Source of the DNA: an uncultured Lachnospiraceae bacterium
GTDB lineage: Bacteria > Bacillota > Clostridia > Lachnospirales > Lachnospiraceae
Length of the DNA: 16,667 nt
Reading direction: 5' to 3'
NCBI GenBank assembly: GCA_902489925.1
Contig: CABUBX010000031.1
Coordinates: forward strand, 1 to 16,667
The notes beneath the pieces are model-generated. The model saw only the letters and a list, made by a program, of their open reading frames with translations, searched no databases and was not told the origin of the DNA. This document shows, piece after piece, positions 5,830 to 13,631 of this stretch. A program made the translations under genes and the position numbers. How positions within the stretch are numbered: the stretch's first letter is position 1; each line of letters begins with the position of its first letter.

Positions 5830-6603
5830 CTACTTTGCATTGCAGCCGACACGCTTGTGGATACCGGCTGTTTTAAGAAGCGGACTAATCCTTTTATACA
5901 GTACCATCGTAATCAGTGTCACAAGTGCACCTTTAAGAAGATTAAACGGCACAACCGCAAAAAGCACCATCGTTGTCACGCTGTTGATACTGCTGTTGAC
6001 TTCATTTCCCATCGCAACAAGCCCATCTAAAGGAATCCCGTAAAGCTGTGAAAACTTAGGCAGAAGATATACCGCATTAAAAACACTGCCTACGATTGTC
6101 ATCACGACAGTACCCGCAGCAAGCCCTGCCAGAGCACTTTTCTTTGACTTGTGCAGATGGTAAATGACCGATGCCGGGACAACAAGCATACAGCCAAGCA
6201 TAAAATTGCTTAAATCACCGACAAAAGCTGTTGTCGTTCCTTTAATAAGAAGCTTCAGTAAAATCTTACAAAGCTCAATTGTCACACCGGCTACAGGGCC
6301 GAGCGAAAATGCACCGATAAGCGCAGGAACCTCGCCAAAATCAATCTCATAAAAACTTGGTGCAAAAAACAGCGGAATCTCAAACATCATAAGTATGGCT
6401 GACAAGGCTGACATCAAGCCGCATATCGCCATATACCGTGCATTCTTTATAGACTTTGCCGGCTGCTTTAAAATAACCTTTTCCACAAGAATCGCCACAG
6501 CAAATAAAATCGCGATAATTGCGGCTGAAACACCGATAAACGTCAGATTATCCTTCCCCTGTGCTACAAGCTCTCCAAAACTTACCCATAAACTACTCAT
6601 CAT
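5830..6603 (-). CDS. ribU: Riboflavin ECF transporter substrate-binding S component RibU
   Basis: This is an integral membrane S component that binds riboflavin and works with a shared ECF energizing module (EcfT plus two ATPases) not encoded here. From the ATG at 6603 the protein has 257 residues. It has about six to seven hydrophobic segments, starting with an extra N-terminal helix (about residues 20-45, FIGVSAAIIAILFAVAILV), then the conserved core YEIDFGEVPALIGAFSLGP and GTTTAFVGDLSNFMLG. The RibU assignment rests on these S-component motifs and above all on the FMN riboswitch in its leader. ATG codons at 6603 and 6600 are both possible; GAGG lies 5 or 8 nt upstream. A 45-codon upstream extension has no ribosome site. 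The N-terminal extension makes it longer than the roughly 190-210 residues usual for RibU. Confidence 0.9.
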   Translation of the reverse strand: MMSSLWVSFGELVAQGKDNLTFIGVSAAIIAILFAVAILVEKVILKQPAKSIKNARYMAICGLMSALSAILMMFEIPLFFAPSFYEIDFGEVPALIGAFSLGPVAGVTIELCKILLKLLIKGTTTAFVGDLSNFMLGCMLVVPASVIYHLHKSKKSALAGLAAGTVVMTIVGSVFNAVYLLPKFSQLYGIPLDGLVAMGNEVNSSINSVTTMVLFAVVPFNLLKGALVTLITMVLYKRISPLLKTAGIHKRVGCNAK

Positions 6604-6740
6604 AAAAACCTCTTTTCTTAATATTTTTCCGCACATCCTGTGCCGTAATATTGAAGAAAAGTTCCTCTCTGCCTTGCATTTGAAATGCGCTTTCTGCGCA
6701 AATGTTTGAATTGTATATGTACCATGGTTTCTATACAATC

Positions 6741-6776
6741 AAAAAGCCCCGAACAGATATACCTTCTGCTCGGGGC
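6741..6776 (-). terminator. Riboswitch expression-platform terminator
   Basis: On the minus strand GCCCCGAGCAG and CTGTTCGGGGC pair with one G-U to form an 11-bp stem with a 9-nt loop, followed by five T residues. It sits 18 nt after the FMN aptamer and 137 nt before the ribU start. This is the standard arrangement for an OFF switch: FMN-bound aptamer allows the hairpin to form and stops transcription before ribU. It may also terminate read-through from the GH101 gene. Confidence 0.88.
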
Positions 6777-6794
6777 ACCAAAACCAATGCAAAT

Positions 6795-6914
6795 GTTTCT
6801 TCTCTCATCCAGACTATACTGTCGGTTTTGGAATCTCACCAAATCAGCCGCCAAAAGCGGGTCGCGGACTTTACCGCCGGTAGGGAATCTCACCCTGCCC
6901 CGAAGAACCTCTCT
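6795..6914 (-). promoter_or_regulatory. FMN riboswitch (RFN element)
   Basis: The minus strand contains the classic RFN core: TTCTTCGGGGCAGGGTGAGA, then TTCCCTACCGGCGGTAAAG, GTCCGCGACCCG, a variable arm, GGTGAGATTCCAAAACCGA, CAGTATAGTCTGGATGAGAG and AAGAA closing P1 with the 5' TTCTTC. Every conserved helix and junction segment can be found in order. It binds FMN and, with the terminator at 6741-6776, regulates ribU by transcription termination. Confidence 0.97.
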
Positions 6915-6929
6915 TTAATTACATACACC

Positions 6930-6958
6930 ATTATAAATGTTATGTCTAAATTATGCAA
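6930..6958 (-). promoter_or_regulatory. Sigma-A promoter of the riboswitch-ribU transcript
   Basis: On the minus strand -35 TTGCAT (6953-6958, 4/6) and -10 TATAAT (6930-6935, 6/6) are exactly 17 nt apart. The predicted start, near 6923, lies about 9 nt upstream of the first aptamer base, which fits a riboswitch leader. The -35 box is only 24 nt downstream of the GH101 stop codon. Confidence 0.85.
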
Positions 6959-6982
6959 TAGTTTTTTCATCAAAAGCCTTTT

Positions 6983-9900
6983 TTATCTGACTCTTTTAAC
7001 TTTTTTGCGTAATACAAGTACGCCAACCATCGCGCCTGATAAAACCATCATGCATGCAACTGCTGCAATTGGGAAGTTATCGCCTGTCTGTACCGGTTTC
7101 ATTGTCGGTTTTGACGGTTTATTTGTACTGCCGCCATTGCCGCCTGTGCTGCCGCCGGATTTATCTGCAGTCTTCACAACAATCTGTGCAGCCTCAGAAG
7201 CATTGCCAGCTTTATCAATCGCTTTCACAGTAACTGTGTACTCTGTACCGGCTGCAAGTCCGCCAATTAACGCAGATGTCTCTTTCAGGCAGCCTAAGCT
7301 CTCACCATTAACAAAGATTTCATAAGCTTCTACACCAACATTGTCCTCGGATTTTGTCCATGATAACTTAAATGAGCTGTCAGTTACATCTGTTGCTTTT
7401 AAGTTTGTCGGTTTTGTCGGTGCCTGCTTGTCAGGTTCCGGCTTATCTGTACCCGGTGTGTCTGTATTTGGTGTATCTGTGTCAGGTGTATCCGGTGTGT
7501 CTGTATCAGGTGTATCTGTGTCAGGCTCACCTTTTTCTACAGTAATTGTTGCCTTAACATTTAAGCCTGCAGCATTTGTTGCTGTAACAACTGCTGTACC
7601 TTCTTTAAGACCTGTTGCCACACCATTTTCATCGATTGTCACAACTGTTTCGTCAGAAGATGTCCATACAACACCTTTAACTGTTGTACCGTTGGCACTT
7701 GCAAGCTCAAGTGTTGTCGGTTCGCCAATCTTAATTGTTGTATCTGCAAGTGTTGCCTCTGCAACAACCTTTAATACATTAATCGGTGCAACTTCTGCAA
7801 TTGAGGCAAAACCACCTTTACCTGACTCAACAGAAATTTCAATATATCTTGCCGATACCGGATTATCTGCAAAAACTTCATTCCATGCACCGCCTACCCG
7901 TTTCGCTTCATCAACTTCGATATGTTCACCGGATGCAACGACTGTCTGACCGTCTTCGCCAAGAAGTCTGTAGCTAAACTGCCATACGATACCGTTATTT
8001 GTGTCCGGACGCTGCTGGAACTTAAATCCGCCGCTTTCCATCACCTTGCCTAAATCCACTGTAAGAACAGCCGGATTTTCTTCGGTAACGGCAAATCCTG
8101 CACCTGACCATTTTGAATGCCAAGCCGTATTGCTCTTGCCATCAACAGTGTGCGCTGCTGTACCTCCGAGATTCGGCTCATTTTGAGCAGATTCTTCTGT
8201 ATTTGCAGAAGCGCTAATCTCAGGATATTCTTCTCTTGGAATATCTTCTACAATCCGGTCAATAACGTTCATTGCAAATGTCTTATCCCCGTCAGGAAGC
8301 TTCGCTGTAATCACCGCCGTACCCGCGCCGACAGCATTAAGCTTCATGCCTTCTCTGTCGATTGTGATAACATCCTCGTTGTCACATGTAATTTCAACAT
8401 CATCAAGATTTGCACCAATAATCTTTGATGACTCACCAAGATAAAGCTCTGTCTTTTCAAGCATCATCGCTACAGCATCCTTATCCTCTGTAATCTTGAG
8501 GTTATCAAGAACAAAGTCTATCTGTCCCATGCTGCCTTCGCCTGCCTTTGAACCGTCCTCATAGAGGCCAACCCATGTCTGTCCGCTCGGGCTTCCGATA
8601 ACCTGAAGCGTCGCTTTCTGAGTCTCATGTGCCTGTGCAAACATTTGCTCAGCCGTCGGTCTTGTATAACTTGTTCCGTCGCCGATAACAAAGGCATATG
8701 CCTTATCCGGACCTGACTGATAATCAAACTCTACATTGTATACTTTACCAGGCTCAAATCTGAATGTCTGAGGAATTGTCTGGTAAATAATACCTGTGCT
8801 GTTTGTATGATGCTTTAATGACCATTCGCCGTCAATAACATCATCAATGACACGTTTATTCCAGCCCTTTTGTGTATATGGTGCATTGAGCTGTGATAAG
8901 TGTGTTCTAGGGTCTGTAACACCCTGAGCTGGACCGAGTACAAATGGGTAAAGTCCCTGTACAACCGATTCGAAATCCTGTACAAAGCTTCCGTCTTCCC
9001 GGAAGTTATTTAATGTTTTTTCAACGATTCTGATATCATCCACATAGGCTGCACCCTTGCCGGCTGCACGGGCAACTGACAATGTTGCCTTATCGGATTC
9101 TGCTGTAAATGATACCTGCATACGCTGCATCTTAGATCCGTGCTCTATATCACACTGAACGTAGTTGCCTGCAATAGATTTAATTGTGTAGTTTGATACA
9201 GTCTTGCTGCCTGTATTCACAATAATCTCAGTCTTTGCATCGCTCTCGTTTTCCACATAAAACTCTGCAACATAATCCGTACCTGCCTTAAGGCCTGAGA
9301 TTTCTGTTGACAGTGCAATATTCTTGGAATTGTTATTAATCACAAGTCTCTGGTCGCCTGTTGCCGCTTTATTTACAGTCACAGAAGTGTCTGCAATATC
9401 GCCTGACCATACATCGCCTGAAAGCTTTGCGCCGTCTGCGTAGCCGTTAAAGCCAGGGTCAACAACATAATCAGATTCGCCAAAGCCATTCTTTAATGTC
9501 TTTAACGCTTCGCCCTTAACAACAACGTAAGGTGTGGCAGCTTTTGCATCAAAGCTGAATGTACCGCCGGAAACATTAACTGTCTGAGGGTTAATACGTC
9601 CCTGGTCTGAAAGCTCATAAACAACAACTGTTCCAAGGTCATTCCAGCCCTTTAACAGATTCCATGTTGTCACGCCGCCGTCAAGATTGAAATGATACAG
9701 TTTTTCTTCGTTTGTATCATTATCTGTCCAAGGAAGAAGATAAGCAACATCGTTTAATACAATTGTACCATTTAACTTAATTGTACGCTCAATATTGTTA
9801 TCACTTCTCTGTTTTTCATTTCTTGTAACAACAACTTTATCATTGCCGTTCTTTAAAGTAATTTCTTTTTCGTGGTTGCCTACAGGTGACTGTCCGTCCT

Positions 9901-12900
9901 CATAAACTTCCCAGTCAACAACCTGATAGTGCTGTAAGAATTTTGTCGGTAAGTTTTCTAAGAATGTCTGTTTAATATATCTGTTGAAATCCTGGTCACC
10001 GCCCCAGCCTTCAAAGCCGTAAAGCTTAAAGCCGCCAAGCAGCGGATTATCTGCTGTACCGCCGAATTTAGGGTGATTGAGTACCTGAACATCTCTTAAA
10101 TCATTTCTTAAGAAACGGATAATATCACTGTTGTAACCCTTCATTGCGGCGCCGCCGTAATTTGTATCTGTTGCCCAGTGAGACCATGTAGAATCATACT
10201 CACCTTCGTTCGGGAACTCTGTTGAAAATCTCCATCCAAGTGCGTTGATTTCATCAACAATCTGTCTTGTCTCCCATGCATCCTGATACCAAACATCAAG
10301 ATAGATGAAGTCCATATTGTCCGGTCTGTTTTTAGCATCTGCCGCGATTGTCGCCTTATCGGCTACTGTACCTTCAGATTCTTTAACATATTCGCCGTTT
10401 TCCCACTTGCCGCTGTAGAAGCTTGTACCGTTGATACGGTCATAAAGCTGTACAAAACGTTTGTATCTTGCCTGTGAGCCTAAGTCCCAAAGCTTATCGA
10501 TAACGAAGGACTGGTCTAACCATCCCCAACCCTGAGAAGCACCGTTATTAACCATTGTATCACTGAAGGATTTTGCTTCCGGATAAGCTTCCTGCGCATT
10601 GACATGAATACCGATTTCTGCATTGTACTTATGTGCAATTTTGATTAACTCGCGGAAATCTTCGATACCGCCCTGTCTTTCAGCAACATCGGCATACTCT
10701 GAGTTTGCGGAGTCATGACCTTCATTGCCGTAACCCTTTAACATAACTGCCTGTGGAAGACCGTCTGTCGCAAGGTAAACCTTTTTAATATTGTCCGCTG
10801 TTGTAAGGAATGGATTTGGTGCCATACTTGCAAAGTTCATGACAATACGGTAGTTGACAAGGTCTTTAATATTTTCCGCATCCTGAGGGATATTAATAAT
10901 ATCTCTGAATGCCACAGCGCCGTCATTCCAATCAAGCTCACTGTCACCGTTCATGTCGCCGGCAATACATACCTTAAGACATGGAAGCTCGCTTACAGGA
11001 TAAGCAAAGTTACGCCCCTGTCCGCCCTTATCGCCGCTTTCGTAGTACCATTTTGAGCTTGAAAGTCCCATAGTGTCAGCGCCTGCATTGAATGTAACAC
11101 GCTTGTCACCTTCAATTTCTGAATTACTCCAAAGGCCTGCGCTTAACTTGCCGTTTGTGAGAAATCCATATAAATAGCTTGCACCTGCGGAAGGCTTAAA
11201 TCCTGAATCCCATGTCACCTGCACATCAGCGCGCGCTGTTGTATTTGTGGAAGCTAAAGCACCGTCAAATACAGCCTCTTTTTCGGCTATATCCACACCG
11301 ATAAGATTCATACCGGAAATGTCAATGGATGCAATCTTCGGACAACCAGCACCTTTTTCTAAGGAAATCACTTCCCATGTAAGGTCATTGTCCTTAACGC
11401 TGATTTTTACAGTCATATTGACATCAATGCCTGTGCCGGCATTTGCAAGCTTCATTGCATATGTCTGAGCACTGCCTGAATTTTCTACTTTAACGTCTGT
11501 CGGCTCAATTGCCACACCGTTAATCTTAATTGTATTAACTTCTGTTTCCTGTCCGCGGAAATATGTCTCGGCATCAGCCTTTAGCGCATATCTTGCAACA
11601 ACAGGGAATGTTTTTCCAACATAAACATCCATATACTCGGATGAAATCTTGTCGTAATCCTCAAGATTGATTTCCGCCTTCGGTGCAAGCACAATGTCAT
11701 GAACATTTTCTGTCTCTGCGGAAACTTTAATTTCCTGCTCAACCGCCTGATAGCCCGGCGCTGTCACTGCCATTGTGTAATCACCTTCCTCAATGGCCTC
11801 AAAGCTAAAAGCGCCTGTCTCATCAACTGTCACAAAAGCTTCATCAATTCTTACAATAGCACCGACAAGCGGCTCGCCCTCGGCATTTTTAACAGTACCT
11901 GTCACCGGCACCGTCTTTGTATAAGTCACGTTGGATACCTGACCGTCGCGCTTTGCACACCAGTCCCATGTATCGTCCATACAATTCTCGCCATTTAAAG
12001 TCATATCGGCGAACTGAACCTTTGTCTGGCCGTTGGCCTTCACACCGAATTTTCCTTTGCCGTTAAGCTTTTCTGTAAGTGTTAAAAGGTTTGGCTGGCT
12101 ACCTCCTGCTTTTTCACCGTTGACAAACACCTGCAGTGTTTCTCTTGACAGAGCGATTTCAATATCCATCGCCTCGCCCGGAACAGGGTCAGGAAGTCCT
12201 GAAAGTGCCGGATAAGAACCTGAGCCATTAACATTGTACTGAATGTACCACTTGCTCGTCTTATCATAACCTACATAAAACCAGTCACTGTCACTACCAT
12301 ATGTATAGAACACACCAAAGTTCATATCCTCTGTCATCGGACGAAGCTTCAGTTTTAATGAACCGTCCACAGGCATCGTCTTTGTCTGGTCAAGTAAAAG
12401 TGCCGGCGCTTTTACATTTGCATTGCCATACGCATGGCCGCCGCTATTGTTTGAACCACCCTCAACAGAAATCCACTTTGTGCCTTCACCTGTCGGCGGT
12501 GTCGGCTCTGTCTCGCCTGACTCATCTGTTTCTCCTGTTTCTCCTGTCTCCTCTGTCTCACCGCTGCCGCCGGAAACATCTGTCTTAGGCTCCCAAGTCT
12601 GGCTTGTAATAACATCGCCCTTGTAGATTGACCAATTTGCATAGTCATCAGCTGTGTAAGTCCTGCCGCCTGCAACAACATCTGAGAAGTAGATATCTGT
12701 GTATGATGTCTGGTATGTCGCCGCACCAAAACCAATCTTACCCTGAACATCCTTTAATGCAAGGAAGTCTGCATTGTTGGCGTAGGCTGTACCGCTCTGG
12801 CCTGTTGTCTCATTTGTCACAGTCACTTTAAGTCCTTCTGCCACATAAGTTCCCGAAATGCTGACAACATCATTCTGATTCAATGCCGGCAGAGTACCCC

Positions 12901-13291
12901 CTGTAAGCTTTGGCCAGTTTGCTTTATCGCCATTTTTAAACTCATAAAACCAGTTATCACTCATGCCGTCATAGGCAATGTAGCCCCACTGCGTATCGCT
13001 GGCATACTTTGTCACAAAACGAAATCTTGTGTCAGTCTTTGTGCTGCCAAGCTTTAACTTAAAGCTAAAGTCTTCGCCTGTCACATTGGCGGCATCTGAC
13101 AATGCGAAAGCTTCCGGGTTGTTGCTGCCGAAATGCCCATTGCCGTTGCCTGCACCGGATTTAAGATGCGCCATATAAACCGGTGTTTCTGCTGCCATCG
13201 CTTTTTTGGAAAAAGATGGCAGATAGCCTAAAAAGGCTGAAAGTATCATCGCAAATGTTAATACAAATGCAAGCATTTTTCTCCTTCTCAT
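6983..13291 (-). CDS. Secreted wall-anchored GH101 endo-alpha-N-acetylgalactosaminidase
   Basis: GH101 enzymes release the core 1 disaccharide Gal-beta1,3-GalNAc from Ser/Thr of mucin-type O-glycoproteins, outside the cell. The 2102-residue protein starts at ATG 13291 (AAAGGAG 8 nt upstream). Layout: signal peptide 1-33 (AMA-AET); two jelly-roll modules 36-232 and 272-450 joined by a Glu/Thr/Gly linker; carboxypeptidase-regulatory-like fold 460-537; GH101 beta-sandwich to about 770; EF-hand-like loop DMNGDSELDWND at 779-790; TIM barrel about 805-1130. Within the barrel are HVNAQEAYPEA (896-906), GWGWLDQS (921-928), Asp999 in YLDVW and Glu1025 in FSTEFP, the nucleophile and acid/base positions by family pattern. 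Then come two beta-sandwich modules, a BIG2-like domain, an F5/8 (CBM32-like) domain 1690-1838, a BIG2 domain, an Asp/Thr/Pro repeat, FN3 1956-2043, and a sorting signal KPVQTGD with membrane span and basic tail. No terminator follows the stop codon. Confidence 0.93.
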   Translation of the reverse strand: MRRRKMLAFVLTFAMILSAFLGYLPSFSKKAMAAETPVYMAHLKSGAGNGNGHFGSNNPEAFALSDAANVTGEDFSFKLKLGSTKTDTRFRFVTKYASDTQWGYIAYDGMSDNWFYEFKNGDKANWPKLTGGTLPALNQNDVVSISGTYVAEGLKVTVTNETTGQSGTAYANNADFLALKDVQGKIGFGAATYQTSYTDIYFSDVVAGGRTYTADDYANWSIYKGDVITSQTWEPKTDVSGGSGETEETGETGETDESGETEPTPPTGEGTKWISVEGGSNNSGGHAYGNANVKAPALLLDQTKTMPVDGSLKLKLRPMTEDMNFGVFYTYGSDSDWFYVGYDKTSKWYIQYNVNGSGSYPALSGLPDPVPGEAMDIEIALSRETLQVFVNGEKAGGSQPNLLTLTEKLNGKGKFGVKANGQTKVQFADMTLNGENCMDDTWDWCAKRDGQVSNVTYTKTVPVTGTVKNAEGEPLVGAIVRIDEAFVTVDETGAFSFEAIEEGDYTMAVTAPGYQAVEQEIKVSAETENVHDIVLAPKAEINLEDYDKISSEYMDVYVGKTFPVVARYALKADAETYFRGQETEVNTIKINGVAIEPTDVKVENSGSAQTYAMKLANAGTGIDVNMTVKISVKDNDLTWEVISLEKGAGCPKIASIDISGMNLIGVDIAEKEAVFDGALASTNTTARADVQVTWDSGFKPSAGASYLYGFLTNGKLSAGLWSNSEIEGDKRVTFNAGADTMGLSSSKWYYESGDKGGQGRNFAYPVSELPCLKVCIAGDMNGDSELDWNDGAVAFRDIINIPQDAENIKDLVNYRIVMNFASMAPNPFLTTADNIKKVYLATDGLPQAVMLKGYGNEGHDSANSEYADVAERQGGIEDFRELIKIAHKYNAEIGIHVNAQEAYPEAKSFSDTMVNNGASQGWGWLDQSFVIDKLWDLGSQARYKRFVQLYDRINGTSFYSGKWENGEYVKESEGTVADKATIAADAKNRPDNMDFIYLDVWYQDAWETRQIVDEINALGWRFSTEFPNEGEYDSTWSHWATDTNYGGAAMKGYNSDIIRFLRNDLRDVQVLNHPKFGGTADNPLLGGFKLYGFEGWGGDQDFNRYIKQTFLENLPTKFLQHYQVVDWEVYEDGQSPVGNHEKEITLKNGNDKVVVTRNEKQRSDNNIERTIKLNGTIVLNDVAYLLPWTDNDTNEEKLYHFNLDGGVTTWNLLKGWNDLGTVVVYELSDQGRINPQTVNVSGGTFSFDAKAATPYVVVKGEALKTLKNGFGESDYVVDPGFNGYADGAKLSGDVWSGDIADTSVTVNKAATGDQRLVINNNSKNIALSTEISGLKAGTDYVAEFYVENESDAKTEIIVNTGSKTVSNYTIKSIAGNYVQCDIEHGSKMQRMQVSFTAESDKATLSVARAAGKGAAYVDDIRIVEKTLNNFREDGSFVQDFESVVQGLYPFVLGPAQGVTDPRTHLSQLNAPYTQKGWNKRVIDDVIDGEWSLKHHTNSTGIIYQTIPQTFRFEPGKVYNVEFDYQSGPDKAYAFVIGDGTSYTRPTAEQMFAQAHETQKATLQVIGSPSGQTWVGLYEDGSKAGEGSMGQIDFVLDNLKITEDKDAVAMMLEKTELYLGESSKIIGANLDDVEITCDNEDVITIDREGMKLNAVGAGTAVITAKLPDGDKTFAMNVIDRIVEDIPREEYPEISASANTEESAQNEPNLGGTAAHTVDGKSNTAWHSKWSGAGFAVTEENPAVLTVDLGKVMESGGFKFQQRPDTNNGIVWQFSYRLLGEDGQTVVASGEHIEVDEAKRVGGAWNEVFADNPVSARYIEISVESGKGGFASIAEVAPINVLKVVAEATLADTTIKIGEPTTLELASANGTTVKGVVWTSSDETVVTIDENGVATGLKEGTAVVTATNAAGLNVKATITVEKGEPDTDTPDTDTPDTPDTDTPNTDTPGTDKPEPDKQAPTKPTNLKATDVTDSSFKLSWTKSEDNVGVEAYEIFVNGESLGCLKETSALIGGLAAGTEYTVTVKAIDKAGNASEAAQIVVKTADKSGGSTGGNGGSTNKPSKPTMKPVQTGDNFPIAAVACMMVLSGAMVGVLVLRKKVKRVR
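7442..7522 (-). repeat. In-frame Asp-Thr-Pro tandem repeat linker of the GH101 protein
   Basis: Residues 1924-1950 are built of TDTPDT-like units (codons for Asp, Thr and Pro repeated with small changes, for example NTDTPGTDK at the end). At DNA level, blocks of 18-24 nt based on GGTGTATCTGTGTCAG recur on the plus strand. It is a flexible spacer between the BIG2 and FN3 domains, and the unit number is likely to vary between strains by slippage. Confidence 0.85.
12500..12565 (-). repeat. Glu-Thr-Gly-rich linker repeat of the GH101 protein
   Basis: Residues 243-264 consist of ETEETGETGET-like 9-nt repeats (TCTCCTGTT-type on the plus strand), followed by PTPPTG. The acidic, disordered linker separates the two N-terminal jelly-roll modules. 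Repeat number is likely to vary. Confidence 0.75.
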
Positions 13292-13577
13292 AACAATTAC
13301 TCCTTTTGCATATATTACGATGAAATCTATACGTTTTTTTATAGTTTTTTATTATGCAAATATCTCTTGATTGTCAGCTTTGAACAATAAAGTTACGTTT
13401 TTTTCATCGTTTCAATAATATATCACAAATATCCCACATATTATTTGCACAATAATCTGTTTTATTTGCACATATAATGTTATTTTTCTATTTCGCAGCC
13501 AAATCCGAATATTTTTTATAACTTTTGATTTTTATATCTATCTATCACCGAATTGTTTTTTTGCAAATTAACCAAAC
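13292..13577 (-). other. A+T-rich upstream region of the GH101 gene
   Basis: This gap has no convincing open reading frame. It holds the GH101 ribosome site (AAAGGAG), two direct repeats at 13441-13472, and many runs of A and T. The best promoter I find on the minus strand is CTGACA (5/6) followed by CATAAT (5/6), but the spacing is 15 nt, shorter than usual; an alternative TTGTTC with GATATT has 17 nt but poor boxes. The lack of a consensus promoter would fit an activator-dependent gene, which is inference. Confidence 0.5.
13441..13472 (-). repeat. Two 11-bp direct repeats spaced 21 bp, candidate operator
   Basis: TGTGCAAATAA occurs twice on the minus strand, at 13441-13451 and 13462-13472, with a 21-bp start-to-start spacing, two turns of the helix. 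It lies about 150-180 bp upstream of the GH101 start codon. Related TTGCA-containing words recur at 13305-13309, 13353-13358 and 13561-13565. The spacing is typical of tandem half-sites bound by regulators such as AraC-type activators. No regulator gene is in the window. Confidence 0.45.
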
Positions 13578-13614
13578 AAAAAGCTGCCTGCGGTTTAAAT
13601 CCACCGCAGACAGC
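13578..13614 (-). terminator. Intrinsic terminator of tex
   Basis: On the minus strand GCTG-t-CTGCGG pairs with CCGCAG-g-CAGC (10 bp plus one mismatch) around a 10-nt loop, followed by five T residues. It begins 17 nt after the tex stop codon and isolates tex from the GH101 gene. Confidence 0.9.
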
Positions 13615-13631
13615 ACAAAACATTTGATATC

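Noticed and set aside
6702..7325. Plus-strand open frame of 207 codons
   Set aside because: It runs antisense across the riboswitch and the GH101 3' end, has no ribosome site or recognisable domain, and mirrors the low-complexity coding strand.
7426..7523. Regular repeats as a possible CRISPR array
   Set aside because: Repeats are short, imperfect, in frame and encode a protein linker; there are no unique spacers.
7341..7949. Plus-strand open frame of 202 codons, rich in Ser and Val repeats
   Set aside because: It is the antisense image of the GH101 Asp-Thr-Pro linker and BIG2 domain.
13292..13577. Mobile element remnant next to the GH101 gene
   Set aside because: No terminal inverted repeats, target-site duplication, transposase fragment or tRNA attachment site could be found at either side of the gene.
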